Below are positions 1 through 7,375 of a DNA stretch of 23,225 nucleotides, one piece after another (position 1 is the first letter of the stretch; each line of letters begins with the position of its first letter). The translations under genes and the position numbers were made by a program. The notes below the pieces were generated by a model, which saw only the letters and a list, made by a program, of their open reading frames with translations, was not told the origin of the DNA and made no database searches. The DNA comes from Actinobacteria bacterium UBA2236 (lineage in GTDB: Bacteria; Actinomycetota; Actinomycetes; Nanopelagicales; Nanopelagicaceae), in NCBI GenBank assembly GCA_002347935.1, contig DDYK01000027.1:18376-41600 (forward strand). Direction: 5' to 3'.

Positions 1-903
1 TTTCAAGCGATGTATGCCGGGGTTTCGCCCCAGCAAGCACTTGCTATTTATGCAGTTATTGCCTATATGGATTCAGTTAATGGAGTTTTCTTTCCTAAAG
101 GTGGAATGCATGCGGTTCCAAGAGCGCTAGCAGGAGCTGCCGAGAAACATGGCGTGACTTTTAAATATAACACCACGGTGACAAAGGTAGAAAAGAGTGG
201 ATCTAGGGCAAGTGCTGTAATAACTAGTGATGGCCAGAGAATTGAATGTGATGTTGTGGTGCTAAATCCTGATTTGCCTGTGGCTTGGCGAGATTTACTA
301 GGAAAAACTCCGCTATCGGTTAAACGACTTAATTACTCACCTTCTTGTGTAACCATCTTGGCTGGTTCTTCCAAGAGTTATGATCATTTAGCTCATCACA
401 ATATTCACTTTGGCCACTCCTGGGATGGAGTCTTTGATGAGCTAATTACTAAAAAGCAATTGATGAGCGACCCAAGCCTTTTGGTGACTCTACCTTCAAA
501 AGATGATCCAAGCCTTGCCCCAAGTGGAAAACATAGTTATTACATTCTCTTTCCTACGCCAAATCTTGATGCTGATATTGATTGGAAGAAGATGAAAAAC
601 GTTTATAAAGATCAAATGTATGCCACGATGCAAGAGCGGGGCTATAAAGATTTTGCAGACTCAGTTGAGGTAGAACATGTAACAACTCCCCTCGATTGGC
701 AAGAGATGGGGATGGAAAGAGGTGCGCCATTTGCAAGCGCGCATACTTTCCTGCAAACCGGACCCTTTAGGCCAAGTAATATGGCAAAGGGATATGAGAA
801 TGTGGTCTTTACTGGAAGCGGCACCCAACCTGGAGTCGGAGTTCCCATGGTTCTAATCTCAGGAAGACTTGCAGCAGAGAGAATTGTTGGACGAGTAAAG
901 TAA
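1..903 (+). CDS. crtI: Phytoene desaturase CrtI, C-terminal part (5' end outside window)
   Basis: FAD-dependent desaturase that converts phytoene to lycopene in carotenoid synthesis. The frame is open from base 1, so the first ATG at position 10 is internal and the true start lies upstream of the window; about 300 C-terminal residues are seen. CrtI-family signs are the GGMHAVPRAL segment (after FFPK), which in the family precedes the second FAD/substrate region, and the C-terminal GSGTQPGVGVPMVLISG motif, followed by a short tail. The TAA stop is two bases before the crtB start, so the two genes are almost certainly co-transcribed. Family identity is seen directly; the number of desaturation steps cannot be read from sequence, but adjacent lycopene cyclase genes imply that lycopene is the product. 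Confidence 0.95.
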   Translation, partial: FQAMYAGVSPQQALAIYAVIAYMDSVNGVFFPKGGMHAVPRALAGAAEKHGVTFKYNTTVTKVEKSGSRASAVITSDGQRIECDVVVLNPDLPVAWRDLLGKTPLSVKRLNYSPSCVTILAGSSKSYDHLAHHNIHFGHSWDGVFDELITKKQLMSDPSLLVTLPSKDDPSLAPSGKHSYYILFPTPNLDADIDWKKMKNVYKDQMYATMQERGYKDFADSVEVEHVTTPLDWQEMGMERGAPFASAHTFLQTGPFRPSNMAKGYENVVFTGSGTQPGVGVPMVLISGRLAAERIVGRVK

Positions 904-905
904 AT

Positions 906-1814
906 ATGGATGAGTTAAGCGCTGCTGGAATCCATGATCCTGAGTTACGCAAATCTTATTTGGAGTGCAAAAGACTCAACTCTCTTCATGGAAAGACTTA
1001 CTACCTAGCTACTCTCCTTCTTCCAAAAGCTAAGCGCCCACATGTTCATGCGCTATACGGATTTGCTCGGTATGCCGATGAGATTGTCGATGATCTGGCA
1101 TCAACTCTTACTCACCAAGAAAAAGTAGATGAACTCGGCAGGTGGAGCGATCAACTCTTATCCGACATTTCTATGGGGCGAAGTAGCGATCATGTCGGAC
1201 GAGCTCTGGTTGATACAGTGCAGCGTTTTAACATTCCAATTTCTTACTTTGAAGCATTTCTTCACTCCATGGCAATGGATTTATCTGTAACCCAGTACGA
1301 AAGATATGAAGACTTGATGGAGTATGTCTATGGATCTGCTGCAGTAATTGGGCTCCAGATGGTTCATGTTCTGGGAACAGTTGGGGGAAAAAAATCTGAG
1401 GCGCTCGCTCCGGCGGAGAAGTTAGGAATAGCCTTTCAATTAGCCAACTTCATCAGAGATGTAGGTGAGGATCTAGAACGCGGACGAATATATCTACCAA
1501 TGGCAGAGCTGGCCTCATTTGGCGTTGATCGCGAGATGCTAGAGGCAAGGCAACTTCGCCCTGAAATTATCCAAGCGCTCAAGTTTCAGATTGCAAGGGT
1601 GCGTCAATTACAGAGCGAGGCAGATGCGGGAATAGAGCTACTAAGCCCGGATGCAAGGGCGTGCATTAGAGCAGCAAGTGAGCTCTACTGCGGAATTGTC
1701 GATGAGGTTGAGAAAATTGATTATCAAATTTTTACCAAACGAGCTAAGACTTCTAATTTTCGGCGAGTTAAAACGGCGCTTCCTGCTTATTTTTCAGCGC
1801 TTGCTTCTCGCTAG
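906..1814 (+). CDS. crtB: Phytoene synthase CrtB
   Basis: Squalene/phytoene synthase family enzyme that condenses two geranylgeranyl diphosphates into phytoene, the first committed carotenoid step. At 302 residues it has normal family length. Both Asp-rich Mg-diphosphate motifs are visible: the first in FARYADEIVDD (about residues 53-63) and the second in NFIRDVGEDLERGRIYLP. The ATG lies two bases after the crtI stop, so expression is probably coupled to crtI. Its TAG stop shares the palindrome CTAG (1811-1814) with the stop of crtYd on the other strand, so the two genes are convergent with a four-base overlap and no room for a conventional terminator between them. Confidence 0.95.
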   Translation: MDELSAAGIHDPELRKSYLECKRLNSLHGKTYYLATLLLPKAKRPHVHALYGFARYADEIVDDLASTLTHQEKVDELGRWSDQLLSDISMGRSSDHVGRALVDTVQRFNIPISYFEAFLHSMAMDLSVTQYERYEDLMEYVYGSAAVIGLQMVHVLGTVGGKKSEALAPAEKLGIAFQLANFIRDVGEDLERGRIYLPMAELASFGVDREMLEARQLRPEIIQALKFQIARVRQLQSEADAGIELLSPDARACIRAASELYCGIVDEVEKIDYQIFTKRAKTSNFRRVKTALPAYFSALASR

Positions 1815-2116
1815 TTTCTTTGTATTCCCCTTCTTCCCCAATAAATCCACTGTGAGATAACCATAACAATCATAGAAAATCCAAAGAATAGATCCTCAAC
1901 TGGAGCAGAGGCAATTCGCGCCCCAACTATTACATCAGGGTCATAGGTAATTATTCCTCTGGAGGTTAACCACCAATTTGTAATGATTTGGAAAAAGAGC
2001 ATGATTGCGTAGGCGTTCCAGAAACTCTTTCTTGATAAAACTCTAGATTTTGTTATATAAAAATCAAACAAAATAACTAGTGGAACTGAAAGAAGGGCTA
2101 GTTGGGTGTAACTCAT
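1811..2116 (-). CDS. crtYd: Lycopene cyclase subunit CrtYd
   Basis: Small integral membrane protein (101 residues, about three hydrophobic helices), the second half of the heterodimeric actinobacterial lycopene cyclase. The family motif P-V/L-E-D/E-x-x-F appears as APVEDLFFGFSMI near residues 72-84. In this family CrtYc and CrtYd together cyclise lycopene ends (beta- or epsilon-type; the ring type cannot be told from sequence). The start codon overlaps the crtYc stop (ATGA, 2113-2116), typical of translational coupling of equimolar subunits. Its stop codon overlaps that of crtB on the opposite strand. Confidence 0.88.
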   Translation of the reverse strand: MSYTQLALLSVPLVILFDFYITKSRVLSRKSFWNAYAIMLFFQIITNWWLTSRGIITYDPDVIVGARIASAPVEDLFFGFSMIVMVISQWIYWGRRGIQRN

Positions 2117-2445
2117 CGCTCATCACCATAATTCCAATGAGGCTTTACCCGTCTCACTGCTTCTATTGTCATCAAAGCAGCTAGAGGAACTACGATGAAG
2201 AAGAGAAACTCTTCAAGCGGAATCCCAGCAGGTCCAAAGATTCCTACAACCTGCTCTCTATCAAAGAACCAATGCCTAGAGGTGACTGCGTAATAATCCC
2301 AAGTCAAGAAAATAGCTGCAGTAGGAAGAATTGCTAGCATCGCCCGCTTAATTCTTCGCAATACTCCAACTTTAAGAAAGATCTCCAGCCAGAATGAACC
2401 GACAACTGTGAAGGTGAGCATCGCAAAATAACCGAACTTCAACAT
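2113..2445 (-). CDS. crtYc: Lycopene cyclase subunit CrtYc
   Basis: First subunit of the split lycopene cyclase, 110 residues with about three membrane segments. It carries the conserved GIPLEEFLFFIVVP motif (about residues 73-86), the counterpart of the PVEDLFF motif in its partner. It is transcribed away from pnuT and is followed by crtYd with a four-base overlap. The ATG at 2445 is preceded on the minus strand by TAGCAT and then six bases, which suggests a leaderless transcript starting at the A of the ATG. With crtB and crtI next door it completes a phytoene-to-cyclic-carotene route. In acI-type bacteria beta-carotene is the precursor of retinal for rhodopsins, but no cleavage oxygenase or rhodopsin gene is in this window. 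Confidence 0.88.
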   Translation of the reverse strand: MLKFGYFAMLTFTVVGSFWLEIFLKVGVLRRIKRAMLAILPTAAIFLTWDYYAVTSRHWFFDREQVVGIFGPAGIPLEEFLFFIVVPLAALMTIEAVRRVKPHWNYGDER

Positions 2446-2451
2446 GGGCTA

Positions 2452-2457
2452 ATGCTA
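2452..2457 (-). promoter_or_regulatory. Candidate -10 of leaderless crtYc promoter
   Basis: On the minus strand TAGCAT is followed by exactly six bases and then the crtYc ATG, the spacing expected when transcription begins at the start codon. No convincing -35 element is visible. Its last TA on the plus strand is shared with the candidate riboswitch-side -10. Confidence 0.55.
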
Positions 2458-2461
2458 TTGT
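2456..2461 (+). promoter_or_regulatory. Candidate -10 for the TPP riboswitch-pnuT transcript
   Basis: TATTGT fits TANNNT and would start RNA near 2468, a few bases before the conserved CGGGAGCC of the riboswitch. It overlaps the opposing crtYc -10 by two bases. A start this close leaves little room for a P1 helix, so an alternative upstream start is possible. Confidence 0.4.
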
Positions 2462-2470
2462 TCTGCTAAT

Positions 2471-2550
2471 CGGGAGCCAAAAGTTGGCTGAGAGGACCTC
2501 TTCGAAGGTCGACCGAAAGACCAGTTCGGTAATGCGAATTGGAAGGGGGC
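2471..2550 (+). ncRNA. TPP (THI-box) riboswitch
   Basis: The layout matches actinobacterial thiamine pyrophosphate riboswitches. AGCC (2475-2478) pairs with GGCT (2486-2489) and leads into the conserved CTGAGA (2488-2493). A variable helix GACCT/AGGTC (2495-2499 with 2506-2510) comes next, then CCG (2513-2515), which can pair with CGG at 2471-2473. On the second arm, AGTTCG (2523-2528) pairs with CGAATT (2535-2540) around the loop GTAATG. The purine-rich Shine-Dalgarno GGAAGGGGG (2541-2549) forms the 3' end of the element, seven bases from the ATG at 2557, so ligand binding probably blocks ribosome access. P1 is not obvious. I am sure of the class and less sure of the exact boundaries. Confidence 0.87.
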
Positions 2551-2556
2551 TTAATC

Positions 2557-3132
2557 ATGTTTACTATTTTCACAGCTTGGGGCTATGAAGTATCGGCCTT
2601 GGAGTTAAGCGCAGTAATCACTTCATTTACTGCTGTCCTTCTCGGGGCGCGCGGAGTAAGAATGACCTGGCCCTGGTACCTCGTTAGCGCATCACTTTAT
2701 GCAATCTTCTTCTATCAAGTAGATCTAATTGCTAGCGCGCTACTCCAATTTGTCTTCATCGCCGCAGGAATCTGGGGTTGGCTGGGATGGAATAAGACTG
2801 GAGTTATCCCTAGGTATATGAATAATAAAGAGAGATTAATCTGGCTTACAGCTTTAATGGCATCTTGGCAACTTACTGCGCCAATACTTGAAAGCATCGG
2901 CGCTGCTGCAACACTGCCAGATTCCTTCTTGCTTATCTCAAGCACTCTGGCACAGACTGCAATGGTGCTTCAGAGAAATGAGACTTGGATTGCCTGGATT
3001 GTGATTGATATTTTTGGAACTTATCACTATGCAAATCAAGGCTATTGGTTTACTGCCTTGCTCTATGGCGTATTTACAATAATCGCCGTCTTTGGGCTAA
3101 AGCGTTGGAAGAAATTATCTAAGAGTGCTTAA
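2557..3132 (+). CDS. pnuT: PnuC-family vitamin transporter, probably thiamine (PnuT)
   Basis: Membrane protein of 191 residues with about seven hydrophobic segments, matching the PnuC/SWEET-like facilitators. The family signature is visible as YQVDLIASALLQFVF followed by GIWGWLGW, and near the C terminus as TWIAWIVIDIFGTYHYANQG. PnuC proteins move nicotinamide riboside, but family members under TPP riboswitches are PnuT thiamine carriers, so the upstream riboswitch decides the likely substrate. These facilitators rely on phosphorylation inside the cell to trap the vitamin. I choose ATG 2557 because the in-frame TTG at 2539 lies inside the riboswitch stem and a strong Shine-Dalgarno precedes 2557. 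The end overlaps a P-loop kinase gene. Confidence 0.85.
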   Translation: MFTIFTAWGYEVSALELSAVITSFTAVLLGARGVRMTWPWYLVSASLYAIFFYQVDLIASALLQFVFIAAGIWGWLGWNKTGVIPRYMNNKERLIWLTALMASWQLTAPILESIGAAATLPDSFLLISSTLAQTAMVLQRNETWIAWIVIDIFGTYHYANQGYWFTALLYGVFTIIAVFGLKRWKKLSKSA

Positions 3133-3712
3133 CAAATCTAATATGAATCAGCCTTCACTTACTGAAATCATCACAAGCATTAAAAAGGGTAGGGCAATAG
3201 GCAATGTTGGACGAATAGTTGCAATAGATGGACCTGCTGGCGCTGGTAAAACAACTCTAGCCAATCGCCTTAAAGAGAACATTCAAGATTCAAGTATTGA
3301 GATTGTTCATATGGATGATCTCTATGATGGTTGGCAAAACTCGCTAACTCCAGCGCTAGGTAAAGTTTTAGATATAAGCATCTGCTCTCCAGTTTCTAAA
3401 GGAAAGAGTTTTCAATATCGAAAATATAATTGGATTGAATCAAAGTTTGGCCCTCTGCTGGACTTCATTTTTCCAGAGATATTAATTCTAGAAGGTGTGG
3501 GTTCAGGCCAGAGGGTTGTTAGAAAGTATCTAGATGAGCTGATTTGGATTGATATCTCTGCTCAGGTTGGCTTGCAAAGAGTCTTGCAAAGAGATGGCGA
3601 ATCCATTGAAAAAGAGATGGAGATCTGGCAGATGAGAGAGAATTACCACTTTGTTGCAGACAACACTCGCGATAGCGCCACTATTCGCATTGATGGAGCA
3701 ACTTTCATCTAA
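3125..3712 (+). CDS. P-loop NTPase, uridine-kinase-like small-molecule kinase of unknown substrate
   Basis: A 195-residue P-loop kinase fold. The Walker A motif GPAGAGKT is at residues 36-43; a nucleoside-kinase-like HMDDLYDGW follows at about residue 62, a hydrophobic strand ending ILEGVGSG lies mid-protein, and a region with several arginines (LQRVLQRDGE) resembles a LID. I do not recognise the specific family member. The GTG start at 3125 overlaps the pnuT stop by eight bases, implying co-translation; ATG 3143 is an alternative and no domain is lost either way. Because PnuT-type uptake needs intracellular phosphorylation, thiamine or a precursor is a reasonable guess for the substrate, but this is inference. 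Its TAA stop forms part of the pknB-like promoter. Confidence 0.7.
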   Translation: MLNKSNMNQPSLTEIITSIKKGRAIGNVGRIVAIDGPAGAGKTTLANRLKENIQDSSIEIVHMDDLYDGWQNSLTPALGKVLDISICSPVSKGKSFQYRKYNWIESKFGPLLDFIFPEILILEGVGSGQRVVRKYLDELIWIDISAQVGLQRVLQRDGESIEKEMEIWQMRENYHFVADNTRDSATIRIDGATFI

Positions 3713-3715
3713 AAT
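3710..3715 (+). promoter_or_regulatory. Candidate -10 of leaderless promoter for the PASTA kinase
   Basis: TAAAAT, close to the TATAAT consensus, is followed by six bases and then the GTG start at 3722. The first three bases are the stop codon of the upstream kinase, so a new transcription unit starts exactly at the gene junction. Confidence 0.65.
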
Positions 3716-3721
3716 TTCCAC

Positions 3722-5632
3722 GTGTCGGAGTTAATTGGAGAAATCATCGATGGGCGCTATCAGCTAACCCGCGTTGTTGGCTCTGGCGGAATGGCAACAA
3801 TTTATGCAGCGATAGATTTAAGACTGGATCGCCAAGTTGCAGTAAAAATAATGCATTCTCATCTTGCCCAAGATGAACAATTTGTCTCTCGATTCATAAG
3901 AGAAGCCAAAGCTGCTGCATCACTTTCTCATCCCAATATCGTTGCAGTATTGGATCAAGGGTGGAATCAAGGTGGATCTCCTTGCGTCTTTATTGTCATG
4001 GAGTTAATTGAAGGTGCAACGCTAAGAGATTACCTAATCGAGCAGGGCTCACTTTCTCCTGAGCGTGCCTTATCCATCATTACACCAGTTGCAAGCGCTC
4101 TTGCTGCAGCACATAAATTAGGAATTGTTCATAGAGATATAAAGCCTGAAAACATCTTAGTCTCAAAAGAAGGTCGCATAAAGATTGCTGACTTTGGTTT
4201 AGCTAGAGGCGCACTTCTTGGAAACACTATGACTGCGGAATCTAGTGTAATTCTAGGAAGTGTTTCATACCTCTCCCCCGAGCAGGTTCAAAGGGGAGTT
4301 GCAGATGCTAGAAGTGACATTTACTCACTTGGAATTGTTCTCTTCGAAATTCTCACCGGCCAGAAGCCCTATCAGGGAGAAGATCCAGTTCAGGTTGCAA
4401 TAAAACATGTAAACGAACGAGTGCCTGCTCCTTCAACGCTAAAACCCGGACTCTCAGTAGAAATTGATCAGCTAGTCCTATCAGCTACTGACATAGATCC
4501 TGATAAACGTCCAAGGGATGCAGTAGTAATGCTTGAGAAACTGCGCGAACTCTCTGAAAAGTTAGATCCGCGCAAAAGGCAATTAAGTCTCGAGCTGGAC
4601 CTGCCACCACTTGCTATAAAGGAAGTAGGAAAAAGGGATGGCGCAAAGCGCCTTCGTAGAGATAAAGATCGTGAAGTGGAAATTCCTAAAAACCAGGAGG
4701 CTGCCGTGAAAAAAGAGAAGAGTTCTTCAATTGCTAAGAAGGCGCTATCTAAACGAGTTAAACGAAATCGTCAGATAGCAGCACTAATCGCAATCGCTCT
4801 TGGAATTGGCATTTGGTATGTAATCGTAGGTCCTGGTTCAAAGGTAATTGTTCCATCTCTTGCAGGCCTGACTGTTAAGGAAGCAACTGGTGAGCTGGCA
4901 GACCTTGGCCTTGATCTAAAGGTAGAGCGAGAAGAATTTAGTGAAGATATCCCAGAAAATAGAGTCATTAAATCAAGTCCGGCTGGCGGCGGGCGCATTT
5001 CACCAGATGGAACAGTTGAGGTGACAATTTCAAAGGGTAAGGAGCGTTACATAGTTCCAACTCTTCAAGGACTCAAAATTGAAATTGCTGAAGGACTAAT
5101 CAGTGATAATAACTTAGTCGTCGGTGAGATTATTGAAGAATTTTCAAGTGAATTTCCTAAAGGCTTTATTCTGCGAAGTAACCCTGCAGCAGGCGAACGT
5201 ATAAAGCGTGATAGCCAAGTAACTCTCTATATCTCTAAAGGAGTAGAGCAAGTTGGCGTTTCCAGCTATCAAGGAAAGAGCGGCGAACAAGCTCTTAATG
5301 AATTAACAGAAGCTGGCTTTGATGTTGAAACTAAGTATGTCTTTAGTGAAGATCTGCCAATTGGAGCAGTTGTTAGTCAGATTCCAAGCGGTGGAGATAT
5401 CGATAAAGGAAGCGTAATAACGTTAACTGTATCCAAGGGATCTCAATTTGTTTTTATCCCCAATGTCTTCTCCCTAAGCGAAGCAAAAGCAATAGATACT
5501 CTTAAAGATCTTGACTTAAAGGTAGTTGTCAAGAAAGTCGGCAATAAAAAGACGAAAGTTGTCACCAATATCTCACCAAAAGTGGGAGATAAGGTAAAAC
5601 GTGGCTCAACGGTCACAATCACTGTAGGGTGA
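3722..5632 (+). CDS. Serine/threonine protein kinase with four PASTA domains (PknB/PknL type)
   Basis: Membrane-bound Hanks-type kinase of 636 residues. The cytoplasmic kinase domain (about 11-275) has the glycine loop GSGGMATIY (20-28), Lys42 of VAVK, the catalytic loop HRDIKPEN with Asp139, and DFG at 157-159. A basic linker with many Lys/Arg precedes one transmembrane helix (about 350-366), then four extracellular PASTA repeats run to the C terminus. PASTA domains in this family sense peptidoglycan or muropeptides. The gene is not in the usual ftsW/pbpA cluster; the DAHP synthase nearby recalls the mycobacterial pknL-aroG neighbourhood, so it may be the PknL-type paralogue. GTG 3722 is chosen because a -10-like TAAAAT sits at leaderless spacing. 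Confidence 0.93.
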   Translation: MSELIGEIIDGRYQLTRVVGSGGMATIYAAIDLRLDRQVAVKIMHSHLAQDEQFVSRFIREAKAAASLSHPNIVAVLDQGWNQGGSPCVFIVMELIEGATLRDYLIEQGSLSPERALSIITPVASALAAAHKLGIVHRDIKPENILVSKEGRIKIADFGLARGALLGNTMTAESSVILGSVSYLSPEQVQRGVADARSDIYSLGIVLFEILTGQKPYQGEDPVQVAIKHVNERVPAPSTLKPGLSVEIDQLVLSATDIDPDKRPRDAVVMLEKLRELSEKLDPRKRQLSLELDLPPLAIKEVGKRDGAKRLRRDKDREVEIPKNQEAAVKKEKSSSIAKKALSKRVKRNRQIAALIAIALGIGIWYVIVGPGSKVIVPSLAGLTVKEATGELADLGLDLKVEREEFSEDIPENRVIKSSPAGGGRISPDGTVEVTISKGKERYIVPTLQGLKIEIAEGLISDNNLVVGEIIEEFSSEFPKGFILRSNPAAGERIKRDSQVTLYISKGVEQVGVSSYQGKSGEQALNELTEAGFDVETKYVFSEDLPIGAVVSQIPSGGDIDKGSVITLTVSKGSQFVFIPNVFSLSEAKAIDTLKDLDLKVVVKKVGNKKTKVVTNISPKVGDKVKRGSTVTITVG

Positions 5633-5636
5633 TTTA

Positions 5637-6503
5637 GTGCCGAAAGCAGCGAACAAACCAAGAATTGGTGCTCATGTGCCAACTTCTGGTGGAATGGCAA
5701 AGCGAGCTATTGAATATGCCAAAACAATAAAGGCAGAGGCAATTCAGGTATTTGCTTCAAACCCCAGAGGTTGGGCCATGCCTGAGACAAATAGTGAAGC
5801 TGATCAAGCATTCATTGAAAAGGCAAGTGAACTAGATATTGAAACTTACATTCACGCGCCATTTCTAATTAATCTAGGATCTCCAACCGAAGGCACCTAT
5901 AAGAACTCTCTTGCATCCACAAAATACTCCCTCAAGCGGGGACGGGAGATCAAGGCTAGAGGTGTAGTAATTCACACAGGTTCTGCAGTTGATGAAGGAA
6001 ATATCAAGAAGGCATGGAAGCAGATCCACGAAGGCATGATGCCAATACTTAGCGAGCTAGATGATCAAGATCCTTGGCTTCTGCTTGAACCAACCGCTGG
6101 TCAAGGTCAATCTCTAGTTAGACGGTTAGAGGATTTAAATAATTATTTCGAAGCCCTTGAGTGGCATCCTAAAGTGGGAGTGTGTCTAGATACCTGCCAT
6201 GTCTTTGCAGCAGGACATGACATAAAGAGCAAAGGTGGGATGAATGCAACTATTGATTTGTTGGTGGAGGTTGCAGGCTCTGAGCGAATTCAACTAATTC
6301 ATGCCAATGACTCTATGGATGTGCTTGGCTCACTTAAAGATCGACATCAAAATCTTGGAGATGGAGAGATTGGCACGAAGCCATTTACAGAGCTTCTGGC
6401 TCACCCCGCTATTGTTGATGCTCCACTGATTCTAGAAACTCCAGGTGAAGAACCCGAGCATGGAAGAGAAGTAGCGATGCTAATGAAGATGAGAGATAAA
6501 TAA
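5637..6503 (+). CDS. nfo: Endonuclease IV (deoxyribonuclease IV, AP endonuclease)
   Basis: Zinc-dependent AP endonuclease of base excision repair, 288 residues, full family length. The metal-binding segments expected for the TIM-barrel fold are all visible in order: IHAPFLINL, VVIHTGS, LLEPTAGQG, VCLDTCHVFAAGHD, IHANDS, KDRHQNLGDGEIG and LILETPG. These supply the His, Glu and Asp ligands of the trinuclear Zn site. GTG 5637 lies four bases after the PASTA kinase stop, and the gene ends overlapping the next start (TAATG), so it sits inside a tight operon. The pairing with a signalling kinase looks positional rather than functional. Confidence 0.95.
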   Translation: MPKAANKPRIGAHVPTSGGMAKRAIEYAKTIKAEAIQVFASNPRGWAMPETNSEADQAFIEKASELDIETYIHAPFLINLGSPTEGTYKNSLASTKYSLKRGREIKARGVVIHTGSAVDEGNIKKAWKQIHEGMMPILSELDDQDPWLLLEPTAGQGQSLVRRLEDLNNYFEALEWHPKVGVCLDTCHVFAAGHDIKSKGGMNATIDLLVEVAGSERIQLIHANDSMDVLGSLKDRHQNLGDGEIGTKPFTELLAHPAIVDAPLILETPGEEPEHGREVAMLMKMRDK

Positions 6504-7363
6504 TGCAACTTAAATTGGCTCCTTGGGCTCTTCTTGCAGTAGCTGCTATGTGGGGTATTTCTTTTGTATGGATGAAGGACATTTTGGATCAGCAGGATGT
6601 CTATAGCTTCCTGACCTCGAGATTTATCTTTGCAGCTCTGGCAATGATAATTATCAAGCCTAAAGTATTAAAACTCTTTACTAAAGAGCTAGTTAGTAAA
6701 GGTTTCATAATTGGCTTGGCGCTGGGCTCTGGTTATATTTTTCAGACACTAGGTCTTGATCGCACCACTCCTGCTATCACTGGATTTATCACTGGCCTTT
6801 ATGTAGTAATCACCCCTTTAATTGCCGCATTGTTACTAAAAGAGCGAGTGACCCTGACAATGTGGGGCTTTATTCTTTTGGCGGTAGTTGGTCTTGCAGT
6901 TCTCTCTGTTCAAGGTTGGAGCGTTGGTATTGGAGAGTTTCTAGTATTTATCTCTGCAATTTTATTTGCAGCTCATATCATCATGCTTGGTGCCTGGAGC
7001 AAGAACTTTGATGCCTACGCGCTAACGGTCGTGCAGTTAATTGGCTGCGCCTTTCTATCGGCAATACCTGCTGGAATAAATGGATTCAATCCTCCCCCTG
7101 ATACTCAAGTTTGGGCAGTCGTTATCTTCACAGCAGTGTTTGCCACAGCGATTGCCTTTGTAATTCAAACTTGGTCTCAAGCTCGCATTTCAACTACTAA
7201 GGTTGCAGTCATACTAACCATGGAAGTGGTTTTTGCAGCTCTATTTTCTTTCGCTTATGGAATGGAGCCCTTTACTCTACGTTTAGCAATCGGTGGCACC
7301 TTGGTGCTAATTGCCATGCTTGCCATAGTTCAGCCTCGCTTTTCATCACCTAGGGCTAGCTGA
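6503..7363 (+). CDS. EamA/DMT-family permease (first copy)
   Basis: Inner-membrane transporter of the drug/metabolite superfamily, 286 residues, with about ten predicted helices arranged as two EamA repeats. The first starts at LLAVAAMWGISFVWMKDIL; the second starts near GIGEFLVFISAILFAAHIIML. The N-terminal W-G-x-x-F/W motif typical of EamA proteins is present. Substrate cannot be told from sequence; family members export amino acids, metabolites or drugs. Its start overlaps the nfo stop by one base, and threonine aldolase follows after 12 bases. The latter hints weakly at amino acid export but is only context. Confidence 0.88.
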   Translation: MQLKLAPWALLAVAAMWGISFVWMKDILDQQDVYSFLTSRFIFAALAMIIIKPKVLKLFTKELVSKGFIIGLALGSGYIFQTLGLDRTTPAITGFITGLYVVITPLIAALLLKERVTLTMWGFILLAVVGLAVLSVQGWSVGIGEFLVFISAILFAAHIIMLGAWSKNFDAYALTVVQLIGCAFLSAIPAGINGFNPPPDTQVWAVVIFTAVFATAIAFVIQTWSQARISTTKVAVILTMEVVFAALFSFAYGMEPFTLRLAIGGTLVLIAMLAIVQPRFSSPRAS

Positions 7364-7375
7364 AAGACTTAGCTC

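Noticed and set aside
2539..2556. Upstream TTG start for pnuT adding six residues
   Set aside because: It lies inside the last riboswitch helix, and the strong Shine-Dalgarno at 2541-2549 is positioned for ATG 2557.
4850..5632. Tandem DNA repeat
   Set aside because: The periodicity is protein-level PASTA domain repetition; nucleotide identity between units is low.
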